From contig JAUCEF010000007.1 of the NCBI GenBank assembly GCA_033558025.1, forward strand, positions 3,782,001 to 3,846,000: a stretch of DNA of 64,000 bases. The letters are read 5' to 3'. Numbering within the stretch: position 1 is the first letter of the stretch; every line of letters begins with the position of its first letter. Positions 41,444 to 53,619 of the stretch are shown here, one piece after another. A program made the translations under genes and the position numbers. The DNA comes from Phytophthora sp. 'mugwort'. Lineage: Eukaryota > Oomycota > Peronosporomycetes > Peronosporales > Peronosporaceae. Under the pieces are notes generated by a model. It saw only the letters and a program-made list of their open reading frames with translations. It made no database searches and was not told the origin of the DNA.

Positions 41444-42279
41444 CAGTGGCAGCGAGACTCGGATGGTGAAGCGTAGAAATATAAGCAGCTCGGCACCATC
41501 GCGAATGCAGAGCTGCATCTGCCGCGTCAGCTTAGTCTTATTTTGGTCACCCCACGGGTTCTGAAACGATCGCGTACTGGTTATCAAGCGCCAAAATTGT
41601 GCCTCGTATATGGTGCAGCGGTGATCAAGATAATGACCTGCTCCATCCCAACACGCACGGATCAGTATCCAGCTGCAACATTATGGCTGCAGAATGTGCA
41701 GCAGATGCACGCCTACCGTACATGAATATCAATTATGGACCATCTGACGGTAAACGGCTATATATATGATACTACCGGCTACTAGTATCATCATTGATGT
41801 CTTTGACCGATGCATGGCATCTGTCCATGCTTGTGTTCATAAAAAGCAATAGCATGCTCTTCTCTAAGCACCTAACTATCAATACGCTATCTGACAATAT
41901 AAAAATAATTAATAATAACTGGGGCAGCTTGATGGCAACAATGGTTGCTGTGCATGCGGGCACTTGCTGCCCTTTTCGCATACTTGACATATCCGACCGG
42001 GGGCCAGCGCTTGCTTTGCCGCGTTCGAAACACTAACCACGTGACAGTTAGGTAAAATTGTCGCGTTTTACCGCTTAAACAGTTAGTTGCACCCTACCGC
42101 ACCCACCAATCAAAATTCCAGTCACAACTTGCGCGCGCTCTGATTGGTCGTCCCACTTCAACTTACTCGTCGCTATGTATAGCCCCCCCCTCCCCTCCCC
42201 CTTAGCCAACCACTAGCCGCCGGGGTTTACGAACCGAGGGTTATCTGAGCCATGGAGGAGGATCAAATAAGTTATCCTT

Positions 42280-42326
42280 TGTTGTGCATTTTGCACTTTT
42301 TAGGGGGAAGTGCAAAATGCACAACA
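42280..42326. repeat. Inverted repeat with 19-bp perfect arms
   Basis: TGTTGTGCATTTTGCACTT and its exact reverse complement flank a 9-bp loop (TTTAGGGGG). No gene is associated. Confidence 0.92.
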
Positions 42327-44483
42327 GGCTTCCATGTTTCTATATATGTACGCTGTCAGCAAACCCGGCGTGCATTTGACATTTGCATTGAGCAGATAAC
42401 AGAAGTAGGCGTCGTATTCTTCCCGGGCGTCGTCGCCAATAAAATCAGCAACTGGGCTTGCGAAGCAGTCTGCCCGCAGTGCAGACATTCGCTCGTGGCT
42501 TATTGTGTTACTCCAGCTGCATCTCAAAAACAACCGCGCTCGCTTCATTAAGCTTTTGAACATTATTGCAGCTAGCGATAAATTCTGGTTAGGCGTGCAC
42601 AATCGTCTGGCAAGAAGCTGTTGCCACTTTACTCGAGGCAGTTCCTTAGTCGGCAGACAAAACTCGAGGTTGAATCGGCTCTCCCTATGCGATCGATGAA
42701 GAGAATTTGAGCCCGGCGTTTTGAACGTCCTAAGTCACATCCCCGTCTCTGTTTACGGTCCAGGATGATCACAGTCACGCTCGTTAATACAATGTATTCA
42801 CACTGATAATATGCAACGTAGCGATTGTATACGGCAACTCGCTCGAGGGAGCAGCAGAATGGCTCGAGACACATTCGGTATGCATACAGATCGCAGCGCG
42901 ACCAGCACCAGAGTCGGGAAAAAGGAACGTGTGCAAGCAATGCAGTGCAAGTTGTGGTGTGTGCCTTCCTTACTCACGATGCCTAAGGCTATAATCGGTT
43001 TCAACATCGTTTGCCACAACCGGCCGGGTGCGGTGAATTGTTGCCGGCATTGACATTGACGCCGCCGAAGCACCTTTTCCACATTTTTTTTCAATGAATA
43101 GAAGCCGGCTTGAGCCACGCGAAAGTCGTATCCGCCCGACACGCTGCCAGGAAATTCAGCCTGGAAAGTGAGTCGAAGTGTTTATTAACCAAGAAAGGCA
43201 AAGGATGGAGCGATATCCGTTCTCAGGTGATGCCTTCCCTGCTGTGGCATCAGCCGCTTCTAACGAGCAAAAGACGAGCTGAAAGCCTTCTCGCGTAGGT
43301 GTTAATTGCTCGATGTAGCAGATTTGATCGTCCCTCATGATGGGGTGTGGCGCTGTTTGAACTGGTTTTGCGTTTGAATGGAGTTCCATACTTTGTGCGC
43401 GCAAAACTAGCGGTGCGTACCATAAGCTGTTGAGTCGAGAAAACTTTTTCAGACTGAGGGGGCGCCATTGACCTCCCGCTCACCGGCCGCAGTGTGCACG
43501 AGTGAACTATAGATGAAGCGTGATCCAAGTAGTGCCTAAAACAGAGCGTTGCTTTTGCATTCTGCCGGGGCGTGCAGCAGCGACAGTATCGCGGGGATTT
43601 GTGCGCGGATCTGTCCCCCAACAATCACTTGGCACTGCTGCGTTTGGCATGGACGCGTGATTGCCAGCTCCCGGTAGAACATTTTCATACCACGAGCGAC
43701 GCCTGCTCTCACACGTTTCCAGTCGATTTGCGTTATCATTAGGGGTAGATCTACAGGATCGTTGGGGACTGCTACTTTCTGCACGCGCCGGAGCAGCTCG
43801 TGATCGCTCCCTCGCACGTTTCGTGACTCTGTTGACAGGTTCCAAGATGGCACTGGAGCTTCCTGCATTGTAGTGACATGCTCGGAAACCCGGTTCATGT
43901 CTGACGAGGTAAGTTGGAGTTTGAAGTCGATTGTAATGGCGCCTCAGTCTTCATCGTTTGCAAAAAGGACGAGCGGTGTAAGATGCGGCGACACGTCGAG
44001 TAGAAGAGACACCGAAAGAATCAACCAGCGGATTGCTACATCATCGCAATCGTAGGCAAGGCCAGCACCTTCCGGACCCGCAGTCTAGTTTTTATCAGTG
44101 TGGGGCTCGAAGTTTGGGAATGTTAGTCGATGTTGCTGCCCTTGAAAGCTCCAAAGACATGCGCTTTTTGTGGTTGTAAATGTCTGAAATGTGGATGTTT
44201 CGCCGACTATTGCGGTCGCTTGGGTGGGTCATGGACTTCAACGGCGCTGTCTTGTTCACTTGAAGTGGTAGACGGAACAAGAATGCAAAAGAGTGACTCC
44301 TGCTCCTATGTCAATTCTGATACTGTCTTCTAGGCGATTGATTTATGATCAAACCTTTGGATGTTCAACACGTAACAAAAGTACATTCACTTTGTGTTTT
44401 TTTATACAATCCTATATACTAACACGTTATCTGCTCCTGTTGGTAGCATATCCGCAGAAAACGCGTACACTGCACTTCTCATG

Positions 44484-44900
44484 TTACGGTGGGCAGTCAA
44501 TGAAGATGATTGAAGGGTGCGCATTCGGTGGGAACGCGACCGTCCTGAGGTGAGTCCGACCGGCATCAAGACCAAATGGAGTGCGTGTCGGAATCGTGTT
44601 CATGACCAATGGGTGGCTTCTTAGTACCGCGTTACAGCTCCACCCGTCTTCTCCATGCTTGTGACGATATGTGAGACCGTCGATAGTGAATCGACGTCGA
44701 GACTTGCACCTAGTACACTGCAATTCCCCCTCGGCCGACTCGTCGTACGTAAAACGCAGGCCGGATCCAAGCGAACCAGAACGAAAGGACCGCTGGTTCG
44801 CGGGCTTGTTTCGCTTGCTGTTCGAGGTCTCACTTGACACGCCGTGATCTTTACTGCTGCTGCTGCTTTGATGACTACGGAACCAGCTGGCGAGAGGCAT
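44484..44900 (-). CDS. Possible fragment of an unknown Cys/His-containing protein
   Basis: A 138-residue frame with a Ser/Lys-rich start and a segment LQCTRCKSRRRFTIDGLTYR followed by KHGEDGWSCNAVL, giving a CxxC...H...C arrangement that could bind zinc. A competing frame of similar length overlaps it (44621-45055 minus). No family is recognised, no upstream exon was resolved, and it may be a decayed repeat gene. Confidence 0.22.
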   Translation of the reverse strand: MPLASWFRSHQSSSSSKDHGVSSETSNSKRNKPANQRSFRSGSLGSGLRFTYDESAEGELQCTRCKSRRRFTIDGLTYRHKHGEDGWSCNAVLRSHPLVMNTIPTRTPFGLDAGRTHLRTVAFPPNAHPSIIFIDCPP

Positions 44901-46671
44901 GGCGTTCGTGTTAGAGGTGCCTGGTGCCTATTCGACCAATTTGAGAATGAAGTCGGACCAGCTGTCCCCACAGGTGTCGATGTTGCATTGAGCGTTGGGC
45001 AGAAAAGACCATTTTCATTTACACCGAAAGGCACGTGTGCAGCCCAGATAAGCACGACAGCCGTGGCTGGCGATGGTGTTGCGCCAAAGCCGTCTGGTTC
45101 CGTTTTCTTCGACGCATTTTCGTCCTCCGTTTCAACTCATCGACAAGTGTTGTACATGTAGTCGCTTGTGGTAAGCACACCGCGAAGGTTACAATACACA
45201 GTGTGAACGCTTGGTCGAATTACAATTTTCGCTGTCGCGGGTTCGAGCAAAATAGAGCCGATGGAGTCGTCACAGCCGGATCTGCGCCAGCTATAGGGAG
45301 GAGTTAATGTGTTTGAGTCATCAAAGCAACTTATCTTTCGACAGGATGTCATTCGGCTGACGCTGAACTGTCTACTTCGGTGCTTAAATAGTATGGGTGC
45401 AGAACAGAGCAAGCGCAAAACATAATAGCAATGCGGCGTTCTACAGTGGAATATTTGGTGACAGCACTACCTGCACTTTACTGTGGTTACCATCGTAAAT
45501 GTCCTCCAAAACGAATATCAATTTCAGTAGGCTATGGGATATCCAATTCACATCTACGTACATGCGGCAGCGAATAATAGCGAGAACATTATCTATTATA
45601 TCGATGCATCTATTTACACCCTTGAAGTACCGAAGGAGTCCAGCCACTTCGCCGACTACCCCGGGGTTCGTCAGAAAAGCTCTTCCTTTATACGGAAAGC
45701 ACGAACACACAGCCACCGATGCAAACGTTTCAAGTCACCCCTGCTTTTTTTCCGTCGAAATATCATGGGTACTGACCTCTTGGAGCGCGAAACTCAAAAA
45801 AGGCGTCACGTTCGACATGACCCCAAAGCGACATGCCACGTCAGCGGTAGGTCATAACATTATAATACTTCACTGACATCTATAGCTTCAAACCTTTCAA
45901 CTCCTCAGCGTTGTTGCGTTAAGGAACATATGCTAAGAGATACTAATACAGATGTTGTGCATGTACACCATTGTCACTGTTAAAAAAGGTTGACTGCCGT
46001 CAGCTTGTGATCAATGACATATTCACGACTCCTAGCTAGGGGATACGCACAGCGACAACTTGCCGAGTGCCAAACGCCGTTGTAGTCGTCCAAACTGTGG
46101 CGAATATGCTACTTCGAAGTATCTCCAAAGGCTTGTGCTCTGGAAACCCGTGGGGTGTGGCGAGCGAGTTGTATGAGACGGCAAGTGCCTTAAGCAGGCA
46201 GTCATATTCGGTTTTCCAGTCCTGAGTGTGTCAAGGTATCCGAGACCGGAACTTGTGCTTGGACATGGTGAACGCAAGACGTGCTCACACCCAGGATGCT
46301 ATGAAGATTTTCTCCATGTTATGGTAGATGCAAGGCTCAGGGGGAGCCAAGCTATGCTCGTATTAAGAAGCGTGCTATATCCAAGGAGGCAAGAAGTATT
46401 CTGAAAAAATAATAATAAGGGTGATAAAAATACTATCGGCAAGGAAAGTGATCTGATAATAGTGCGAAGTGCACGGCGTCTGGTTCCTGGCCGTCGTAAA
46501 GATTGGGCAAGTGCTCCAAACAACATTTTCCATGGAAGCTGGATGCGATATACATATACTTGATAAAACGTGATATGTGCTGACTGCTTGTTCCTGATAG
46601 TATATTTACATTCGTGACCTAGTTTATGATACATTTACTGCCTTGTTTCCAGCGGGACAATAAGAACTTTC

Positions 46672-46688
46672 GGGGGGGGGGGGGGGGG
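46672..46688 (+). repeat. G17 homopolymer
   Basis: Seventeen consecutive G residues. They may form quadruplex structure, and such runs are a common site of sequencing or assembly length error. Confidence 0.85.
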
Positions 46689-47037
46689 CAAAATTGGCTG
46701 AGTTTCAGGTTCAGTTTGAGCTACACGGCGATTAGAGCGCCAACGCAAGGTCTTTCGATGCCATGTTAGACGACGCAATGGCAAAGGTTCGCTATCGTCT
46801 TACTATTGCTGAGCTATCTGTTCTTGCAGAGAAGCTTTAGCTAAGGCAAACTGCCAATTTAATAGAAAAAAATCCGACAGTACTTTCCTCAATGTATGGA
46901 GCAATATTAATACTATGTCTTTAGTACTATAATCGAAAGCATATGAAATAATAGAGGGAGATCCCGACTATATTGCGACCTATTTTGCTGCCTCAAAACA
47001 GTCAGTAAGACCGGTGCCAACATCGAGACTGAGACGA

Positions 47038-47557
47038 TGTAGGGTGCGTCACCGCACTATTCGCAAGCTGTCCACTTCTTGAGTCGGCGCCGTAACAGCC
47101 ATCGACAATAATACAAAGTAGAGCAGTTATATGCAAAGGAAGTACGCAATGAAAACAATTACGTGCCGGGCAAAAGTACCGCGACAGGACCAGTGCTCTG
47201 ATGCGGGAAGCTCTCTATCTCTCTGGCAGTGCTCGCTGAGCTGCAAAAGCTGAAGTGAGTGAGAGAGGGAGAGCTCCACGCCTCAGCGAACCGTTCCACA
47301 TAATGAGATTAAGATTAGTATATGAAGTCTAATACAAACATACCTTGCCTTGCAATGCGCAGCACCATCTCGGTAGCTCTCAGCCAACAGTGTCCTTCGG
47401 CATACAGTGCCAGCATGTACATCAACGCCAGCAAGCGTCGGACGTAGCACCAGTCACCCGCGTGGTTGCGTTGTAGGCTTTCTGGCAGGATAGGCAGAGA
47501 AGGCACTGGCATCGGCCTTGACATCGGTGAGCTACGCGAGCATCATGCTTGCTCACA
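47038..47557 (-). repeat. Copia 3' LTR (left copy)
   Basis: About 97% identical by eye to 53620-54144, with TG...CA ends (TGTAGGGTGCG... GCTCACA on the plus strand). Because the element is on the minus strand, this is its 3' LTR. Confidence 0.9.
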
Positions 47558-47566
47558 CTCCCACTT
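47558..47566 (-). other. Polypurine tract of the Copia element
   Basis: The minus strand reads AAGTGGGAG directly before the 3' LTR (TGTGAGC...), the expected position and composition for the plus-strand DNA primer. Confidence 0.6.
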
Positions 47567-47711
47567 GATCCCGGCGGCGAGTGCCAAGTCGTCGCGATCA
47601 TAACGCACTCAAAGCTCACAGCCGCTTGAGATCCGCAGGCAGTGACAGCATGGCTCGCAGCAATCACCACGCACAGTGTCATAGCACTCCACCCGTCCTG
47701 CTTCCCCTCCA

Positions 47712-49302
47712 TCATTCGCAGTTGAAGTCGGTTGTAGTGTATGGTGTGGCGCAGCCAACACACATGCACAGCATCACATCGTTCCTCATTTTCGACTTGG
47801 AGTAGTGGTAGTCGGGGCGGTTGTCTCGTCCGCAGTCTGTGAGGCGGTTACCTCGCTGTCCTCGTTCACGACTGGAAGCACTTTCATCGCTTTGCGGAAG
47901 CGAGCAAACTTCACCGCTCCGAGTGTTTTCGTCATGATGTCCACACCATCTCTCAGTGTATATGTGTTGTGTATTCAGGAGCTTCAGTTCCACGTTGCGA
48001 CGCATCATGTGCCGCTTGTTGTCGATATGCTTTGACTTCGAAAGTTTGCCAGCTTTAGTAGTCAACGCAATAGCGCCTCCGTTGTCTCCAAGCAGTGATG
48101 GTACAGGATGCTCCCAGACTAGCTCCTTGCAAAGACCAGCAAGCCACAGCAAGTCCTTGGCTGCTTCAGACATGGCAATGTACTCGGCTTCACATGTGCT
48201 CAGCGCGTTGATCGCCTGCTTGCGAGATGGGTACGAGATGGCATTCCCGTTAAGTGTCGTCACGTAGCCGCTGACGCTGCGGTGGTCCACTGGGCCATTG
48301 ACGTAATCAGCATCAGAGTACGCAGCAATGCGTACACCAGTGTGTGACTCCATGTTCATCACTAGGCCATAGTCACAGTTAGCTTTCAGGTAGCGCAGAA
48401 CCCTCTTAGCTTGCGCATAGTGTGTATGGTCGTAGTTAGCGAGATACTTGCCCAAGTGTCTCGTAGCATGAGCAATATCAGGTCTCGAAGCGCTCACGGG
48501 GTACTGGAGTGCACCCACCAGTTCACGATACGGTAGGTAATCCTTTGTCGCTGGGACCACCACTTTTGTTGGTGTTGTCGCTTCAGGCGTCGTAAAGCCA
48601 TTACAGTCACTCATATGGAAGCACTTCAACACTTCCAGCACGTACTGATGCTGTGAGTACACAATCTGCCGGCGCGGCCGGTCAATCAGGGTCTCAACGC
48701 CCAAGGGGTTCTTTACCGTGCCCATCGTTGTTAGTTCGAACGTTTCTTGCAGCGCATCTGCAATCTCAGTACACAGATCCTTAGGGCCAATAAGCAGTAG
48801 GTCGTCGACGTACACAGTTAGCAGCAATTTGACTTCTTGTCCTTCCTTCAGAACGTAGAGTCCGTAGTCTGAGTCGGTCCTGACGAATCCCATCACATCC
48901 AGCTTCGCATGAAGCGTGCGATTCCAAATGTTCGGGGCTTGCTTTAGCCATAAAAAGCTCTTCAGCAATCGACAGATAAAGCCTGGTCCATCTACTTGGA
49001 AATCAGGTGGCTGCTCCATGAAATCAGCTCCTCAAGATCCCGTACAAGAACACAGTCTTAACATTATACTGCAGCACCTCCCAGCCCCTCTGCACAGCGT
49101 ATTAGATGACAGCCCTGATAGACTCGAATTTAATGACAGGAGTGTAGGTCTCGTTGTAGTTGATCCCTAACTGCTGCTTAAACCCATGAATCACCAGTCT
49201 GGCCTTAAATCGCTTGATCCTTCCTCGCTTGTCTCGTTTGACAGCAAAGCCCCAGCGGTAAGTGATGACCTTGACGCTCTTGGCCACCTTTCGCGGCACC
49301 AC
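47712..49302 (-). pseudogene. Copia reverse transcriptase and RNase H
   Basis: Two frames. The upstream piece (49302-49102) carries the RT fingers segment (AVKRDKRGRIKRFKARLVIH then YTPVIKFESIRAV). The downstream 435-residue frame (49019-47712) has the palm motif TVYVDDLLLIG, the Copia connection region (YRELVGALQYPVSASRPDIA), and RNase H blocks (AAYSDADYVNG, STCEAEYIAMSEAAKDLLW, LGDNGGAIAL, SKHIDNKRHMMR). The RT active-site aspartates and RNase H acidic residues are visible. A frameshift separates the two pieces, and another alters the C-terminus. Confidence 0.88.
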
Positions 49303-49591
49303 TTTCCATGTCTTATGGTCTCTGAGCGACTCAGTTTAGCCAGCATTGCTGCTCTCCACTGGAGCCAATGCTTCTTGGCACACGCTTGCTTGTATGCTGT
49401 CGGATTGGCACGTCAGCGGTAGCTTGCACGTGACCCACCACATAGTCTGCCAACCGAACATTCGGGCGTTGAGCTCGCCTTGGTCTCTTGAGACAGGGCT
49501 CAATAGGTGGAGGTTGTATCTTGAAACCGCTGGTCTCCCTCTCCACCACAGCTTCTTTCGTGCACGGTGCTTCCGTCGTTTCTTGGTTGCC

Positions 49592-50907
49592 TTAGTCACC
49601 GCAGATGGTTCCACGGCCGATCCACCAGGGATGTAACACCTTGCCGCGACTGTGGGCTCTCAGCAGTCGAGACTGAGTCATCGCCTTGCAAACTCCCACT
49701 GGCACTTTGCATCGTGTCCGGGGTACATCAGCTATGGGCAGCACTTCCAGCAAATCAGGTTGGTTGCTCTGATCTTGAGCAGGTAGAAACGTCTCCATAC
49801 CCGTCTTCATGCGCGCCACTGGTACAGTCTCAGGAAGTTGATGATCTCCATCAAAGAAAACATTCTCCAGCAGCTGCCGCACGTAGGTTCCGTCAGCAGT
49901 GAACTCCTTGTGGAATCTCACGTTACGTTCTTGCGCAGTCACCACCTGAGCTGTCTGCAAGTGGAAAAGCTTGTAGCCAGGCGTATCAAGACTATAGCCA
50001 ACAATAAAGACAGCTTTGCCTGGGCTCCAGCTTTTCTTTCTTTTGTCTTGACTCCGGGGGCACCCGCACATGGACGATACAATCCCAGACTCGCAACTCA
50101 TCCAGCACTGGTGCCGATCGGAACAGCTTCTGATACGGCGATACCAAACCCATCGGCTTGGTCGGTAGTCGATTCAGCGTCGTCACAGCATGCATCAGCG
50201 CTTCTCCCCACAGGATGTGCGGCAGCTTCGCTCGCTGACAGCATCGCTCGCACACTGGGAATCATAATGCCATTCGCACGCTACACAATCCCGTTCTCTT
50301 GGGGTGAGTATGTGTTCGTAAACTGCTGAGTGATGCCACTCTTCTCACAGATTTCACGCAGCTCGTTGCTGGTGACTTCACCACCTTGGTCACTCCGCAA
50401 GTTCATCACTTCCAACTTCGGCAGCCTTGTCTGCAGCCTATTCAACAAGACCTTGATGTGAAACGTTGCCTCACCATTCTCTCGAGTAGAAATGCAAACT
50501 TGTAACGAGAAACTTCATCTATGACGAACAGGAACATGACCGCACCCCCAGGGGTCGACACGTTCACGGTGCAATGCTTATCATCAACGTCTCAAGGGCT
50601 TGAATTTCCGCACTGGAATCCGCGCATAAGACATGTGTTTCGTCTTGCTCGCTACACATGCAACACACTCGTACGAACTCAGACCCTTTTGCATTCAACT
50701 TAAGTCCACGTCGTGCTTGCTCGACAAGGTTTTTACTGTACCCATGCTGGCATGGCCGAAGCGTTGGTGCAACAGCTCCACCTGCTTCTTGCTGTCCATG
50801 TCTCGCTTGAGTGCAACCATCACCATGGCACCTGGCACGCGTTCAGCTCGGAGTCGGTAGATGTTCTCATGTATGTTAAATTTCAGGATGGTGTCCGGCG
50901 TGGACAA
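49592..50907 (-). pseudogene. Copia integrase region
   Basis: Fragments in several frames. One is a GAG-pre-integrase block with the zinc-binding start (KKQVELLHQRFGHASMGTV, 50907-50695). Another is the C-terminal part of the integrase core and following domain (ILWGEALMHAVTTLNRLPT, 50255-49992). The last is a linker toward RT (FIVGYSLDTPGYKLFH). The central DDE core is broken by frameshifts. Confidence 0.75.
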
Positions 50908-51489
50908 CCAGGTAGTACGTTGGTCGTTCGATCAGGTCAGTTGGTAGCGGGCGGTCATCTGAAAGTAGCCGAGACTAATGATGTTGACCTTCGCGTTCGG
51001 GGTGTACACCACTTCGTCCAGGAGGCGATCTTCCACCACTCCAGTTGTCTGATTAACAACACGCTATAATACAGAGCCGCGAATACACGCGTGTTCAGTT
51101 GTACCATTCACAAAGTCGAGGCGACTCGTAGTGTCCTCACGGATCGTGGTGAACAGAGCAAGATAACCACAAACATTAGCTGGGACCCCGAGTCCAGAAT
51201 CCACTCGACCACATCCGATTGACTTGGTTGCATACCTGATGCGTGCCCAACTGCATTCACCTGCCACGCGCCATTGCCTGGTTGATCCTAGAGCCGACGT
51301 GGCGAGTACCCACAGCCGTAGTTCCCTCCACGTGGCCCACGGTGCTCGTCATGACATGGATGTGATCCTCGATTCCAGTTGTCACCTCGACGTGACTGCA
51401 TGCCAGGCCTTCCTGCGGCCCATCACCCTACTGCTGCTGCGGCGGTGGTGGTCTGTAGTGTCTTGGAGGTCCATTGCGATTCGGTAGTG

Positions 51490-51633
51490 GTCCATGCGGT
51501 GGACTTTAGCGGCGACCAAACTCATGAAGTGGCGGCGGTCCACGCGGTGGACTCAACCCACGTCCGAAGTCACGAGGTGGTGGTGATCCACGCGGTGGAC
51601 TTGGCCAGCGTCGAAAATCACGAGGTGGCGGCG
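51490..51633 (-). repeat. Three 48-bp tandem repeats in the Copia gag/pol region
   Basis: Three 48-bp units (51490-51537, 51538-51585, 51586-51633), each containing CCACGCGGTGGA or a close variant. On the minus strand, one frame encodes Pro/Arg/Gly-rich units (PPRG-type), which may be a nucleic-acid-binding tail of gag. Confidence 0.8.
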
Positions 51634-52420
51634 AACTGCGCTCCTCGGTCCGTGATCTGCTATGTCCGCGAAGCGGAGATCTGCTGCACCATCGTGGTGA
51701 TCTACTTCGTCCTCGTAGTGGTCCATCACGAGCGTAATCACGTGGTTACGACCGACTGCGCCCGTGCTCACGTATCATGTGTTCGTCACGCTGATGATCA
51801 TCACCTCGTACTGCATGTCATTGTCTCCTCCTAGCTCTTGACGTCCGCGCACTTCAACTTGGTCGTCTTGTAAGCTATCCCCCAGTGCAGGTGGACCAAC
51901 TCGCGGTCCCCCCTTAGTGCACCTTGGCTCAAGCTCCGGCACGCCTGTCGACGCACTCTTCAGTCCTTGGCCTAAGTTGTACAGGATCTGCTCCCATGTA
52001 GGTGGTGGTCCGCGCGACTGGACACCCTCCCACTGGCTCTGCAAAGCCGCTGTCACCCGTGTCTTCCATGCTTGCTGCGAACGAGCTTCGGCAGAAGCAG
52101 GTGCTGGTGCGGCAGGTACTACTTGCTGCTGATCAGGCTGCTTGGTCTCTCCGTCACTAGCAGCCGAGGTACGCGAATCGTGCGGCGATGACGGCCACGC
52201 TGACGCCGTACCACCAACCAGGTCCACCGTCTCAGCATTGCTTGTCGATGGCGGTGCCGTCAGGGAGAGCCCCTCAAAGAGCCCCGCGGGGCGTCACCCC
52301 CTTGCGCTACTTGCATGACGCGCACAGAGTTCACAAGGACGTTGGTGTGTGCCTGCCATGCATCCGCTCTTGCTTCCTCTTCGCCAGCTCGGGCTTGAGT
52401 GGCTTACCCGTCGACTCCGT

Positions 52421-53567
52421 GCACTTGAGTCACCAGTGGCCATCACCACTGCAATTGACACAGTTCGTACGCACATTCTTTTCCGCCACGCCCTTGCATT
52501 TCTTGCGATGCTGCTAGCTGCGCTAGCGCCTCTTGTCCTTGTCGTGATCAGCCGTCACGTGCGCAATTGTGCGGCGGCGCGCGTCGTAGGCTGCTGGGAC
52601 TGCGACTCCAGCTGCTGTCGCTGGTGCTCCGCTGCCTGTAGGCGTTGCACACCTCAGCCAGCTTTAGCGTCTTGCGGTCATGTTCGTCCAGCCAGTTGTC
52701 GTGCCCGCGCGTCACGTCAGGGAAGACAAGCACCGAGTTGGCCAGCAGCAGGCTCGCGTGCTGCCACTCCTCGAACTCGCCCTTGGCTTGACGCAACTTG
52801 GTAACCATCAACTCAATGTCTTCTGCGTACTTGTTCACCTTCTCGCTTGGTTGCATCATCCGCATCATCAAGTCCCTTAGCAAGTAGTCAGGGTTGATGC
52901 TGTCGCCGCCTCACAGTGCTCAGTGATGAACTCCCACAGCACCGAGGGCCTCATTGTTGTCGCGTCTTTTGTCGATCTTGAACGTGGACCGCAAGTCCAC
53001 CGACAAGGAGAGCGCTAGCGCCGAGAAGCCTTAGTCTTCCGTCGTATCGCTCGCCGCCGTACGTGATCTCTCAGAGCGTACGCGGTTCGAAGTGCAGTGG
53101 CACCTCGCTCACGCTTTGTAGTCGCCCTTACAGTGTAGTTTGGGCAGCTGGATGGGCACAGAGTTTCTTAGCGCCTTCGTGTTATCGGCCAGCTCTCGGT
53201 CGTCGTAGCGGTCACCAGGTAACGTGTTGTCCAGCAGTGGCTGGTCGTCGCGTAGGCGTCTGGGACTTTGTCTGCCGCGCGAGCTGCCGTCGCTGCCTGG
53301 TTCACTTGGTGACTGCGGCGTCTGATTTCCAACAGTTAGATTTGCGCGCTGGTCTATCCATTCGAGTGGCGGCCCACCGGGTATTACAGCCAATGACTGG
53401 ATCAGGTGTTCAGCCTCGGCGTGAGACAGTGTAGAAGCACTAGGATCTATCGCACGTCCATTTTCCGCGAATACTCGAGCAAATTCGACACTTTCAGCTA
53501 ATCGTTGAGTTTCTTGGCCAGGATTGGTCGAAACTTCGTCTTCGTCTCGCCCAGTCGTGTCGTCCAC
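52421..53567 (-). pseudogene. Copia gag region with broken zinc knuckle
   Basis: The N-terminal frame (53567-53109) runs from DDTTGRDEDEV to QLPKLHCKGDY. The capsid-like part (52883-52548) contains LRDLMMRMMQPSEKVNKYAE and LRQAKGEFEEWQHASLLLAN. A CCHC knuckle lies at 52462-52421 (CVNCSGDGHW, then a stop codon, then LKC), so the Cys-Cys-His-Cys spacing survives but the frame is interrupted. Frameshifts separate the pieces. Confidence 0.75.
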
Positions 53568-53602
53568 ACCAGATGCTACGTGGTCGATGCGGCGCCCTAT
53601 TT

Positions 53603-53613
53603 GAGCTCATAAC
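53603..53613 (-). other. Candidate primer-binding site for an initiator tRNA-Met half-molecule
   Basis: The minus strand reads GTTATGAGCTC just inside the 5' LTR. It is nearly complementary to the anticodon stem-loop of initiator tRNA-Met (which contains CUCAUAAC). Copia-group elements prime from this internal part of the tRNA and not from its 3' end. Confidence 0.6.
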
Positions 53614-53619
53614 ATGAGA

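Larger units (their letters stand above)
42327..47037. other. Gene-poor repeat-rich spacer
   Basis: About 4.7 kb without a confident gene. Minus-strand frames at 43536-43898 and 44484-44900 have protein-like composition (the second is listed separately). A 17-base G run lies at 46672. No transposon family was recognised here with confidence. Confidence 0.4.

Noticed and set aside
46032..46277. Possible transposase tail (LPSHTT motif)
   Set aside because: A single short resemblance to pogo-type transposases without flanking conserved blocks; not enough to support a call.
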